This document shows, piece by piece, positions 40,231 to 50,443 of a DNA stretch of 64,000 nt. The stretch covers positions 20,891 through 84,890 of the forward strand of contig JAPLGM010000022.1 of the NCBI GenBank assembly GCA_026390165.1. Reading direction: 5' to 3'. A model generated the notes under the pieces. It saw only the letters and a list, made by a program, of their open reading frames with translations. It had not been told where the DNA came from and made no database searches. Each line of letters starts with the position of its first letter. Position 1 is the stretch's first letter. Both the position numbers and the translations under genes were made by a program. This DNA comes from Campylobacterales bacterium. Lineage in GTDB: Bacteria; Campylobacterota; Campylobacteria; Campylobacterales; Sulfurimonadaceae.

Positions 40231-40743
40231 TTACATCATTCCAGAGAGTTTCAAAAATCCTTGCCATACAATTGCCGTCGTAATCCCTGCCGCAAAGCCT
40301 GCGAGTATATCATCCCCCATAACGCCCCATCCCCCTTTGGCTTCACGGTCTATTCGTCCGATAAGCGATGGCTTCTTGATATCATAAATACGAAAAAATA
40401 TAAAGCTTAACGCGATTTGAATGGCGATACCATTATTCCACTCTCCTAAATCACTCATCCCAAACATTATCCCCGGAGCAATAGCAAGCGCTATCCACAT
40501 CCCGACAAGCTCATCGATGACAATACTCCCATTATCATGCGTTCCTGTCTCAATCTCGTATCTGTCAATGTGTTTGATGGCAAATAGGGTGATAAGGATG
40601 GAGAGCATAAACAATGTTTGGGAGCCAAAAAACATCAAAAGGGCAACACCGAAGGGGAGGGAAACAAGCGTTCCGACCGTTCCAGGTGCTTTGGAGGCTA
40701 AACCGCTATAGCCTACGGTGAGAAAGAGCCATCGAAAGTTCAT
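40231..40743 (-). CDS. pgpA: Phosphatidylglycerophosphatase A
   Basis: Removes phosphate from phosphatidylglycerol phosphate at the inner membrane. The 170-residue protein has the expected four hydrophobic segments and the motifs KAPGTVGTLVSLP near the start, VIDELVGMWIAL in the middle and GVMGDDILAGFAAG near the end, carrying the catalytic acidic residues. It is the last gene of a minus-strand unit with the sat-like, regulator and ispDF genes; I recall a similar order around Cj1607-Cj1610 in C. jejuni. Confidence 0.92.
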   Translation of the reverse strand: MNFRWLFLTVGYSGLASKAPGTVGTLVSLPFGVALLMFFGSQTLFMLSILITLFAIKHIDRYEIETGTHDNGSIVIDELVGMWIALAIAPGIMFGMSDLGEWNNGIAIQIALSFIFFRIYDIKKPSLIGRIDREAKGGWGVMGDDILAGFAAGITTAIVWQGFLKLSGMM

Positions 40744-40752
40744 AATTGTCCT

Positions 40753-41943
40753 TTAAGTGAGAGAGGTTGTTTGGTATAAATTCATCAGTTCGGTATAAAA
40801 ATCTTTTTCGCTGCGCTCTTCGAGGAGCCCGTTGATAGGCATAATATCGTAATAAAGTTTGGCAAGATTACGAAACCTGTTGGGATAGAGTGATGCTACG
40901 ATGAGAGAAGAGATCTCTTTGCGCACTAGCACCGCTGGTGGAAGCAATCCTTGTTGCATCAGCTCTAAAATCGATTCGGCATGGTAACTGATATGGTGAT
41001 GATGACCATGAGGGCAGGTTTGAACACTGACAAGGGTTTTGCAAAGATTACAATAAACGTATTCACTGGCGATACTGAGCTCTATATCTATCCCGATGAG
41101 ATGATCTAGTGCCGATTGATTGGCATTATGGTCATAATACATCCCAATTCCTGCATGATTTTGTCCAATAACGAGGCGGTTACAGCCATAATTTTTGGCA
41201 ACAATCGCATCGAGTATCACCTCATTACTTCCCGCAAAGATATAGATATTTTCGAGAGGGACAATGACAACACGACTGTGTGGAAGGTAATTTTTAACAA
41301 AAAAGTCGAGTGCTTCGTACCGAAGTTCATAGCTTAAATTGGCATTATTATTGGGTTTGAGTAAAAAGATAACCACTAAATCTGTCTGCTCTAAGCTTTG
41401 GCGTATGAGTCGCTCATGGGCACGGTGAAGTGGATTGGCTGCCATAAAGATAGCTGTAGTATGTTTCGCTTCAATTTGCTCTTGTGCTTTTTTAATCGCA
41501 TGACAGGTTGAATCAATAGAGTGGGTATCGATGGTGTATTTACCACAGATGGCATATTTTCCAAGCCGTTTGAGGGTGGCGCTGACTCCAGGATGGGAAA
41601 AGTCTTCGGTGCCATAAATTTGCCGAAGACGCTCATGTGGATCAATAGGAAACACTTCATCAATAGATATTTCACCCACAACATCGTGGTCGCAAATCAA
41701 ATTAAGAAGATCCCCTTTTTTGGCACTTAACAAGACTGTTTCATTGGTTTTTCCACTTGGTGAGAGGATAAAAGGAAAGGGGAATGAGGAGCCGTTAAAG
41801 AGTCCGCTTTCGAGCACTTCCTCACTCTCTTTTTTATTCATCAGTTCATGAACAGGAGAGAGAATCCCTGACTTTAATAATGCAAGAGCTGCATACGCTT
41901 CTTGATCGATATAGAGTGCTCTATTTTTTCTTGGTGATGCCAT
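40753..41943 (-). CDS. Divergent ATP-sulfurylase (Sat) homologue
   Basis: A 396-residue protein with the overall Sat fold: N-terminal PUA-like domain and a central nucleotidyltransferase domain. The HxxH part is intact (NPLHRAHERLIRQ), but the preceding residues are MAA where active Sat has Q-T-R, and the second motif reads GQNHAGIG in place of GRDHAGPG. A zinc-type CNLC...TCPHG is kept. Loss of the sulfate/ATP-binding Gln and Arg makes normal ATP-sulfurylase activity doubtful. The start overlaps the regulator gene by 23 bases. Confidence 0.75.
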   Translation of the reverse strand: MASPRKNRALYIDQEAYAALALLKSGILSPVHELMNKKESEEVLESGLFNGSSFPFPFILSPSGKTNETVLLSAKKGDLLNLICDHDVVGEISIDEVFPIDPHERLRQIYGTEDFSHPGVSATLKRLGKYAICGKYTIDTHSIDSTCHAIKKAQEQIEAKHTTAIFMAANPLHRAHERLIRQSLEQTDLVVIFLLKPNNNANLSYELRYEALDFFVKNYLPHSRVVIVPLENIYIFAGSNEVILDAIVAKNYGCNRLVIGQNHAGIGMYYDHNANQSALDHLIGIDIELSIASEYVYCNLCKTLVSVQTCPHGHHHHISYHAESILELMQQGLLPPAVLVRKEISSLIVASLYPNRFRNLAKLYYDIMPINGLLEERSEKDFYTELMNLYQTTSLT

Positions 41944-42808
41944 ACTTTTTTCTCTTTTCCCATAAACTTTTTCGTGAAATTCCTAACTTTTTGGAAAGTT
42001 CTGTGTCAGGAAAACGGTTTTGAAAGTTGGTCATAATGTATTTAACGTACTCTTCAATAGGGAGAATTTCTCCTTGATCAAAGAGATGCTTTTCATTTTC
42101 AACTTCTATAATACGACAGGGGAGACTCTCTGTGTACTCGGTGCTAGAGATAATGCAAGGGTGTTTATCGATCAGCTCAAAAAACATTTTATGGTCACTT
42201 TTTTTCAAATTCTGAAAATCAGTAATGTACAAAACGTTATTATTGGAGAGAGTAGAGAGTTCTTGCATCGCTTTGGATGAGGCAAGAGAGATAAATTGAA
42301 GGGGTCGTTTATGATGCTGGGCATACCGAAATGCAAACGCATCCGCATATTTTTGGTAGCCACTGCAAATCATCAAGGGAAGTTCAATTTTTTCAAAATC
42401 TTCATCAATTTTTATACCACTAAACGTATGTGCCAAGTATCGTTCATACGTTTGGTTTTGACGACGAATCCGTGCATGATTTTGAAAATGTTGAATTTTC
42501 CGAACAAGTTCTTCAATCATAAAAGGTTTAAGAATATAATCTTTTGCCCCTGCTGCGAGTGGTTTAGAAACAGTATCGTTGCTCACATACGAAACCATTA
42601 AAATCACGACAGCATTTTTGTAGGCCTCGATGACGGGATAAATATCCTGTCCATTAATATTCGTCGAGAGAAGAACTACATCATAATCTATCCCCTTTAA
42701 CCCTTCTTTCGTGGAGCTGCTAATGTCGCAATGGTGACTTAAGTCACTTAGTTTAGCGGCAATGCTTTGTGCGAGATAGATCTCGTTTTCGATAATTAAT
42801 ACGTTCAT
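41921..42808 (-). CDS. Degenerate NtrC-like response regulator
   Basis: A 295-residue regulator with a receiver-like N-terminus (residues 1-115), a shortened central region that lacks AAA+ Walker motifs, and a C-terminal Fis-type helix-turn-helix (TELSKKLGISRKSLWEKRKK). The phosphoacceptor Asp is missing: the strand reads VVLLSTNINGQD where VVLLDxxMP is usual, while the Lys in YILKPF remains. It is therefore probably phosphorylation-independent. A four-base overlap joins it to ispDF. Confidence 0.78.
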   Translation of the reverse strand: MNVLIIENEIYLAQSIAAKLSDLSHHCDISSSTKEGLKGIDYDVVLLSTNINGQDIYPVIEAYKNAVVILMVSYVSNDTVSKPLAAGAKDYILKPFMIEELVRKIQHFQNHARIRRQNQTYERYLAHTFSGIKIDEDFEKIELPLMICSGYQKYADAFAFRYAQHHKRPLQFISLASSKAMQELSTLSNNNVLYITDFQNLKKSDHKMFFELIDKHPCIISSTEYTESLPCRIIEVENEKHLFDQGEILPIEEYVKYIMTNFQNRFPDTELSKKLGISRKSLWEKRKKYGITKKK

Positions 42809-43926
42809 CTATGTTTCCAATCAAAATAGTGTACAGAAGCGGTTGCGATAACACCGACTCCCTCTTTTCGCCCGATAAATCCGAGGTGCTCAGTTGTGGT
42901 CGCTTTGATGTTTACCCGTGCAGGGCTTAGATCCATAATCTGTGCCAGAATTCGGCGCATTCCCTCTTTGTAGGGGGAAATCTTTGGGACTTGGGCAATG
43001 ATAGTAATATCGGCGTGAGAAATAATAAAGCCAAACTGATGAAGCTTTTCTACACATTTGGTTAAGAGAATCTTAGAATCGATATTTTTGTAGATCACGT
43101 CATTATCCGGAAAAAGCATCCCAATATCACCCAAACACGCAGCACCCAATAAGGCATCAATGAGGGCATGAATCGCAACATCTCCATCACTATGAGCCAT
43201 AAAGCCAAATGAGCTGTTGATCTCAATTCCCCCTAGTACCATTGGTTTTCCCTCTTGGAATCCGTGGACATCAAACCCATTTCCGGTAAATGTCATAGAG
43301 GAGGGGGGTGTTAAACACTCCAGTGAAGCGAGATCACTCGTTCGAGTAATTTTATCGGCATGGATATCCCCCTCAACATAGGAACGTGATCCTCCGTAAG
43401 CGACAATGGCACTGCTTTCATCGGTATATTCAATCGACGTTTCAAGAGCACGCTTAAGAATATCAGTACGAGAGAGTTGAGGTGTTTGAACCCTTTGTAC
43501 TTGTTCACGCAGAATTGTTTCATTATTGTAGATAATAGTATCGTTTAGCTGCAATGTCGGTATGATGCAATCGGCTCTCTCTTTGGCAGCAATGAGTCTC
43601 TCTATGAGGTCATTTGAGACACATCCCCTCGCAATATCACTTACAAGGGTGTATGAAGTGGTAACGTATTTCATGGCATTACGTAAGGATTGCTGGCGAG
43701 ATTCCCCTCCACTGACAATGGTGTAGTCGCAAATATTCTGCATAAAAGCTACTTCATCTGGGTGAGCAACGACAATAATATGGGCAAAATTATTCATCTG
43801 TGTGATACGGTTGGTAACAAATAGCCAAAGAGGATCATGCCCAATTCGGAGCCATTGTTTTTTTACAGGAACCTTAAAACGGCTTGAATTACCTGCTGCG
43901 AGTAGAATAAGTGTCAAATCAGACAA
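42805..43926 (-). CDS. ispDF: Bifunctional IspD/IspF enzyme of the MEP pathway
   Basis: Fuses the cytidylyltransferase (IspD, residues 1-205) and 2C-methyl-D-erythritol 2,4-cyclodiphosphate synthase (IspF, about 215-373). IspD shows LLAAGNSSRFKVPVKKQWL and VSDIARGCVS; IspF shows FTGNGFDVHGF, with metal Asp and His, and MAHSDGDVAIHALIDALLG, then DIGMLFPDND. The fusion is usual in Epsilonproteobacteria and alphaproteobacteria. First gene of the pgpA unit, divergent from thiC. Confidence 0.96.
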   Translation of the reverse strand: MSDLTLILLAAGNSSRFKVPVKKQWLRIGHDPLWLFVTNRITQMNNFAHIIVVAHPDEVAFMQNICDYTIVSGGESRQQSLRNAMKYVTTSYTLVSDIARGCVSNDLIERLIAAKERADCIIPTLQLNDTIIYNNETILREQVQRVQTPQLSRTDILKRALETSIEYTDESSAIVAYGGSRSYVEGDIHADKITRTSDLASLECLTPPSSMTFTGNGFDVHGFQEGKPMVLGGIEINSSFGFMAHSDGDVAIHALIDALLGAACLGDIGMLFPDNDVIYKNIDSKILLTKCVEKLHQFGFIISHADITIIAQVPKISPYKEGMRRILAQIMDLSPARVNIKATTTEHLGFIGRKEGVGVIATASVHYFDWKHR

Positions 43927-44099
43927 TTTATATCCTATTTTATATAGAGTGTTACGAAATTATACACTTGAAAAGCTTTTTTTTATCTTCTTTATGATAA
44001 ATTCTAAGAAAATGAGATGGAATTGTTTTCCTAAACATTCTTGAAATTTTTAATATACATTCAAACCTATGCGACCCTTTTAGGGGGTCTTATTTATAA

Positions 44100-45515
<1,416 letters not shown>

Positions 45516-45538
45516 TTAATACATAAGGAGATAATAAA

Positions 45539-46708
45539 ATGACAGAAGAAATAGTAAAAGGTGCATTAGCAAAAGTTACCTATCCCGGGTTTACGAAAGA
45601 TATCGTAGCGTTTGGATTCGTCAAAGAGATTAAGATTGAAGGGAAAAATGTCAGTGTCCTCATTGATATTACCTCCAGTGCTCCTGAAGTAGCGCATCAA
45701 ATCACAACAGAAGCTACGGATGAGTTGAAGCTTGCTGGATTTAATGACGTAATTATTAATATTCAAGCACCTAAAATGCCTCGTGAAAGCTCTTCTAAGG
45801 GTAAAAATATTGCGCCACAAGTGAAAAACTTTATTATGGTCAGTTCAGGAAAGGGGGGTGTTGGTAAATCAACAACTTCTGTCAATCTTGCGGTTGCATT
45901 AGCGATGCAAGGGAAAAAAGTAGGATTATTGGACGCTGATATTTACGGTCCAAATATCCCTCGTATGATGGGTCTTGATGGTCAGAAACCTGAAATAGTC
46001 GGAAATAAAGTTCTCCCTCTTAAAGCGTATGGTGTTGAAGTAATGTCCATGGGTTCATTGATGGAAGAGGGACAGTCCCTTATCTGGCGTGGGGCAATGA
46101 TTATGAAAGCGATCGAGCAGTTCTTACGTGATATTTTGTGGTCAGATCTCGATTGTCTTGTTATTGATATGCCTCCGGGGACAGGTGATGCTCAATTAAC
46201 ATTGGCACAAAGTGTTCCCGTCACTGTAGGGGTTACTGTAACGACACCTCAAATGGTTTCGTTGGATGATTCACGTCGAAGTCTTGATATGTTCAAAAAA
46301 CTTCATATCCCTATCGCGGGTGTGGTAGAAAATATGTCTGGATTTATTGCTCCGGATACGGGCGTTGAGTATGATATTTTCGGAAAAGGGACGTCTAAAG
46401 CGATGGCCGATCAGTTTGATACGTGTATCCTAGCTGAGATTCCTATTGAGCCATCTATTCGTACGGGTGGTGATGAGGGGAAACCAATTACTTACTATGC
46501 ACCGACTTCTGAGACAGCAAAACGTTATATGAAAGCGGCTGAAGATCTTTGGGCAACCATCGAGAAAATTAATGAAGAGGGGGGAGTAGATAATCAAGCG
46601 ATTCAACCTAACACCCCTCCCGGTGTATCCGCATGTTCAACAGCCGCAGCTCCTAAGCCTCAATCTTCTAGTGGTGAAAGCTGTGGCACAGGTTGTGGTT
46701 GTCATTAA
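45539..46708 (+). CDS. mrp: Mrp/ApbC-type iron-sulfur carrier ATPase
   Basis: A 389-residue P-loop ATPase for Fe-S cluster transfer. Residues 1-90 form a DUF59/MIP18-like domain; then come the deviant Walker A SSGKGGVGKSTTSVNLA, DADIYGPNIPRMMG and DMPPGTGDAQL. The usual CxxC after VENMSGF is absent (the segment reads IAPDTGVEYDIFG); instead the tail has a Ser/Pro-rich linker ending in SCGTGCGCH, which may bind the cluster. Likely co-transcribed with thiC, itself a cluster enzyme. Confidence 0.9.
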   Translation: MTEEIVKGALAKVTYPGFTKDIVAFGFVKEIKIEGKNVSVLIDITSSAPEVAHQITTEATDELKLAGFNDVIINIQAPKMPRESSSKGKNIAPQVKNFIMVSSGKGGVGKSTTSVNLAVALAMQGKKVGLLDADIYGPNIPRMMGLDGQKPEIVGNKVLPLKAYGVEVMSMGSLMEEGQSLIWRGAMIMKAIEQFLRDILWSDLDCLVIDMPPGTGDAQLTLAQSVPVTVGVTVTTPQMVSLDDSRRSLDMFKKLHIPIAGVVENMSGFIAPDTGVEYDIFGKGTSKAMADQFDTCILAEIPIEPSIRTGGDEGKPITYYAPTSETAKRYMKAAEDLWATIEKINEEGGVDNQAIQPNTPPGVSACSTAAAPKPQSSSGESCGTGCGCH

Positions 46709-46710
46709 GT

Positions 46711-46747
46711 TTCGTCACTCATACCGTATTTAATACGGTATGACGAA
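46711..46747. repeat. Palindromic element, second copy of the ATACCGTA hairpin
   Basis: TCATACCGTA and TACGGTATGA form a 10-bp stem (46719-46743) bounded by TTCGTC and GACGAA. The core recurs at 27041-27061. It lies between the convergent mrp and diguanylate cyclase genes. Confidence 0.65.
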
Positions 46748-46762
46748 AATTAGTATTGATCC

Positions 46763-48604
46763 CTAAAATAAATCTCCCCCTTTAAACATCTCCGCTTTAA
46801 ACTCAATGACACGGTTGCGTCCCGTATGTTTCGCTTCATAGAGGGCTAAGTCAGCGAATTTAATCACTTTCCAAATGGAGTCAGCATCGCTTGGAAAATG
46901 AGATATTCCTATGCTAAGTGTTTTTTGAACACTTTCACTTCCAAATTGATATTTCATTTCAGAAAAATGGGTGCGAATTTTTTCAGCTACCTCTAAGGAT
47001 CCTTCTGCTGTTGTATTGTGAAGGAGGATGAGGAACTCTTCCCCACCATAACGAATTGGAAGGTCAGCTTTTCGAACGGATGATTTTAAAATTTCACCAA
47101 GAGATTTGATAACAATATCCCCAGCATCGTGTCCATACGTATCATTGACCATTTTGAAATAGTCAATATCAATCATGAGAATAGAGTAGGATACATGCGA
47201 ACGGATTGCTTGTTCGGCACTTTTATCAATAAACTCTTCCATAAATCGTCGATTATAGAGTCCTGTGGCTCCATCTCGAAGCGATGAATCACGCAGTTTA
47301 TCCATCAAAGTTCGAGACTCTATAACTGCTTTAGCTGCTTCAAAATAGTTTTTGACGCTTGCTAAGGTGAGATTAAGTTCTTCTATCGTTTTCAAATCAT
47401 GAGTCGAATAGGAGAAGATTAGGGCGAGATCATCATTAATGTTAAAAGGGATACAGCTGTACTCTTTATTTTCACTACTGCAATGTTGGCATATATTCGG
47501 AAAGTCAGTTGAATAGACATCACTGTTCGTTCTATATGCTCTGCACTCAAGGGCATTTTGATCAACACTTGGAAAACAAAAACTTTTATTATTTGTAATG
47601 TAGATAAGTTTTCGAGTTTTGCTCGCTTTATCCACTTCATAAAGGCTAAAATGGCTAAAGTGAAACTTATCCTTTAAAACATAGATAAAGCGTTCATAAA
47701 TTTCTTCTTTATTGCTGTCAAGCTCAATGGTTTTTTTGAATTTGTAAACATCAGAGAGCTCTTTAATAATGCCTCCTGCTGCATTGAGAGGGTCACCGTA
47801 CTTGCTAGTTGAGTGGGTCATAAAGGTGCTTAGATCATGTTTGATATTCTCGAAGGTTTCATCAAGCTTTTCAAATAGGGTATTCATCTCTTCGGCAACT
47901 TCATTTCCCCCATCTTTAAGGGTTGTTGTAAATCGGAAGCTGAAATCACCGGTTCGTGCTTTTTTAATTCCCCGTTGAAGATTCTCGAAAAGTTTCATAT
48001 ACGGTTTAAAATAGTAGTTGGTAACCCAAAGGGCGATAATTATAAATAAAAGATTAATTCCAAAGATTTTAGCGATGGTCATAGCACCCGTTTGGCGAAC
48101 ATCATTAATATCAAACTCCATACTAATGGCACCTAGAACATCTCCTTCCTTGGCATTATGACATGCAAGACAGTTAGGACTCCCGTAGGCAGTTGCGATA
48201 TAGGGGATGGTGACTCGTAAAACAGCACTTTTAGCATCTTCAGTTACTTCTCGTATCATTGTCCCTTTTTTGAGTACTTCCCGATCGATGGCATCTCTGG
48301 GAAGCTCATTTTGGAATCCTTCACCGTGTTGAGTAACAACATTATTAGCACGTACTATCCACAGTGATTTGACATCCTTGATATTGGCAATATTAGAGAG
48401 GAAAAAGTTTCGTTTGTCCATTATTCCATTGACCATATGGGCTGTTAAGCCATCACGAACGATTTCTGCTGTCATTTTAGACTTTTCAACAGCGTTGTTA
48501 TAACCATATTCCCGAAAATTAAGGGCAACATTAGTAATAGTGGCAACGGCTAAACCGATGAGCATCAAAGCGACAATAAAAAGAATTCTTCGGTTGGCAT
48601 TCAT
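46763..48604 (-). CDS. Diguanylate cyclase with periplasmic heme-motif sensor
   Basis: Makes c-di-GMP. The 613-residue protein has a membrane helix at the N-terminus, a periplasmic sensor (about residues 30-165) with CLACH, a c-type heme-binding CxxCH motif, a second membrane helix, a HAMP-like linker, a cytoplasmic GAF-like region with several Cys (about 290-420) and a C-terminal GGDEF domain whose active site RYGGEEFLILL and earlier GLYNRRF are complete. The sensor resembles the DUF3365/Tll0287-like heme sensor group, suggesting redox or gas sensing. Single gene. Confidence 0.85.
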   Translation of the reverse strand: MNANRRILFIVALMLIGLAVATITNVALNFREYGYNNAVEKSKMTAEIVRDGLTAHMVNGIMDKRNFFLSNIANIKDVKSLWIVRANNVVTQHGEGFQNELPRDAIDREVLKKGTMIREVTEDAKSAVLRVTIPYIATAYGSPNCLACHNAKEGDVLGAISMEFDINDVRQTGAMTIAKIFGINLLFIIIALWVTNYYFKPYMKLFENLQRGIKKARTGDFSFRFTTTLKDGGNEVAEEMNTLFEKLDETFENIKHDLSTFMTHSTSKYGDPLNAAGGIIKELSDVYKFKKTIELDSNKEEIYERFIYVLKDKFHFSHFSLYEVDKASKTRKLIYITNNKSFCFPSVDQNALECRAYRTNSDVYSTDFPNICQHCSSENKEYSCIPFNINDDLALIFSYSTHDLKTIEELNLTLASVKNYFEAAKAVIESRTLMDKLRDSSLRDGATGLYNRRFMEEFIDKSAEQAIRSHVSYSILMIDIDYFKMVNDTYGHDAGDIVIKSLGEILKSSVRKADLPIRYGGEEFLILLHNTTAEGSLEVAEKIRTHFSEMKYQFGSESVQKTLSIGISHFPSDADSIWKVIKFADLALYEAKHTGRNRVIEFKAEMFKGGDLF

Positions 48605-48628
48605 AAATAAACCCTCATTTGGTGTGCA

Positions 48629-50443
48629 TTATTCTACGGTGACACTTTTGGCGAGATTTCGTGGCATATCAATGTCGTTGCCCAAACGAATCGCAATCTC
48701 CATCGAGAAGAGTTGTAACACAACCATCATTTCGAAAAATTCTACCATATAATCTTCACTTAGCTTGGTGCGGATATGATCGTCTGCTTTATTAAAATCA
48801 AGAGGGCTGATGGAGCAGATAGTCGAATCCCGCGCACTTAACTCTTCTACATTACTTTTGGTTTTATCATAAAGTTTGTGTTGCGGGAGGAGGGCGATAG
48901 TGTAGAGTCCTGGATCGGCGAGGGCAATGGGACCGTGCTTCATCTCACCGCTAGGATATCCTTCTGCATGCAAATAGCTAATTTCTTTGAGTTTTAGTGC
49001 CCCCTCTAGTGCAAGAGGGAAAAAGACATCACGTCCGATGAAGAAAAATCCGTGTCCATTAAGATAACGTTTGGAGAGACGGCGTAACTGCTCATGGAGT
49101 GCTTCATCTACTTTTACGGTGGCTGGTAGGGTACGAAGAAGGTGAATTTGGCGTTTGATCTCCGTTGTCTCTAAGGTTTTACGCATCCCTGCTAGCATGA
49201 GACTTAACATCCACAGTACACTCACTTGTGTGGCGAAGGCTTTTGTCGAGGCAACCCCTTTTTCGATCCCTGCACGGGTGAGGATGCTGGCATCGGCTAA
49301 ACGAACCATAGACGAGTTGTCAACATTACAGATAACCAGTGTTTTTAATCCCGCTTTTTTTGCCATTTTAAGCGACTCTAGGGTATCCGCAGTTTCACCG
49401 CTTTGACTGATAACGACAAAGAGAGTATCGTGAGTTAGAAATGGTTCACGGTACCGAAATTCACTGGCAATTTCAACTGAAGTACGGATCTTTGAGTGGC
49501 GTTCAAAGAGATAACTTGCCACCATGGCTGCATGATAACTGGTACCACAAGCACACAGCTTGATCTCATTGATTCCCTCAAAGAGCGTAGCGTCTAGTTC
49601 TTCGAAATAAATACGTTCATCCCCCAAGCGTCCCATAAGGGTATCGGAGATGACACGGCTTTGTTCATATACTTCTTTCTCCATAAAAAAGCGGAACCCC
49701 TCTTTTTGGGCAGAGAGTTTGTTTTCACTCAGCGGAATAAAACGGAGCTCAACGGCGTGGTTGAACTGGTCGTAGAGGGCTATTGTTTGTGCCGTTGCAA
49801 CACCGTACTGACCATCCTCAAGATAAATAACTTCATGACACTTGCCAATGAGTGCAGCATCAGAGGAGCCAAAAAGTGTCTCTCCCTCGCCGTTTCGTCC
49901 TAAAATCATCGGTGAACCATTTTTGGCAAAGAAAATTGTCTCATCGGCAGAGGCGCTAACCAATAAAATGGCATACGACCCTTTGAGTTTTTTCAGTGTT
50001 TGGGTAAAGGCGTCGAAAGGGGTAGCAGCGGTTCGTAAATGGTATTCGAAGAGATGGACGATCACTTCTGTATCCGTTTGGCTTAAAAACTTAACTCCCT
50101 GTTGGATTAGCATATTTTTGAGTTCTTGATAATTTTCAATAATACCGTTGTGAACCACGCAGGAGTTCTCCCCTACATGAGGATGGGCATTAAGCTCGGT
50201 TGGTTTTCCATGGGTAGCCCAGCGTGTATGACCAATGCCGACGGAAAATCCGGTAGTTTCAAAATTTTTAGTTTTTTCTTCAAGATTGATTAGTTTTCCG
50301 ATCGCTTTGAAAAGAGAAAATTGATGATTTTGTAATACAGCGATACCTGCTGAGTCGTAGCCGCGATATTCGAGTTCCCGCAACCCGTCGATAAGAATTT
50401 CTTTTATGGGTTTGTTCCCGATATATCCTACTATTCCGCACAT
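48629..50443 (-). CDS. glmS: Glutamine-fructose-6-phosphate aminotransferase
   Basis: Forms glucosamine-6-phosphate for peptidoglycan and lipopolysaccharide. The 604-residue length is normal. The N-terminal glutaminase begins with the nucleophile Cys as MCGIVGYIGNKP, followed by GLRELEYRGYDSAG and GHTRWATHG. The two SIS isomerase domains show SQSGETADTLESLK, KGVASTKAF and EGYPSGEMKHGPIAL, ending in AKSVTVE. Its start overlaps the end of glnD by 13 bases. No glmS ribozyme is visible, as expected in this phylum. Confidence 0.97.
   Translation of the reverse strand: MCGIVGYIGNKPIKEILIDGLRELEYRGYDSAGIAVLQNHQFSLFKAIGKLINLEEKTKNFETTGFSVGIGHTRWATHGKPTELNAHPHVGENSCVVHNGIIENYQELKNMLIQQGVKFLSQTDTEVIVHLFEYHLRTAATPFDAFTQTLKKLKGSYAILLVSASADETIFFAKNGSPMILGRNGEGETLFGSSDAALIGKCHEVIYLEDGQYGVATAQTIALYDQFNHAVELRFIPLSENKLSAQKEGFRFFMEKEVYEQSRVISDTLMGRLGDERIYFEELDATLFEGINEIKLCACGTSYHAAMVASYLFERHSKIRTSVEIASEFRYREPFLTHDTLFVVISQSGETADTLESLKMAKKAGLKTLVICNVDNSSMVRLADASILTRAGIEKGVASTKAFATQVSVLWMLSLMLAGMRKTLETTEIKRQIHLLRTLPATVKVDEALHEQLRRLSKRYLNGHGFFFIGRDVFFPLALEGALKLKEISYLHAEGYPSGEMKHGPIALADPGLYTIALLPQHKLYDKTKSNVEELSARDSTICSISPLDFNKADDHIRTKLSEDYMVEFFEMMVVLQLFSMEIAIRLGNDIDMPRNLAKSVTVE

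Noticed and set aside
41921..41943. The 23-base overlap between the sat-like and regulator genes as a frameshift or fusion
   Set aside because: Both reading frames are intact and end or start with normal motifs, so it is a plain gene overlap.
48629..48640. glmS ribozyme or other riboswitch near glmS
   Set aside because: The glmS start overlaps glnD and leaves no untranslated region; the ribozyme is a feature of Gram-positive bacteria.
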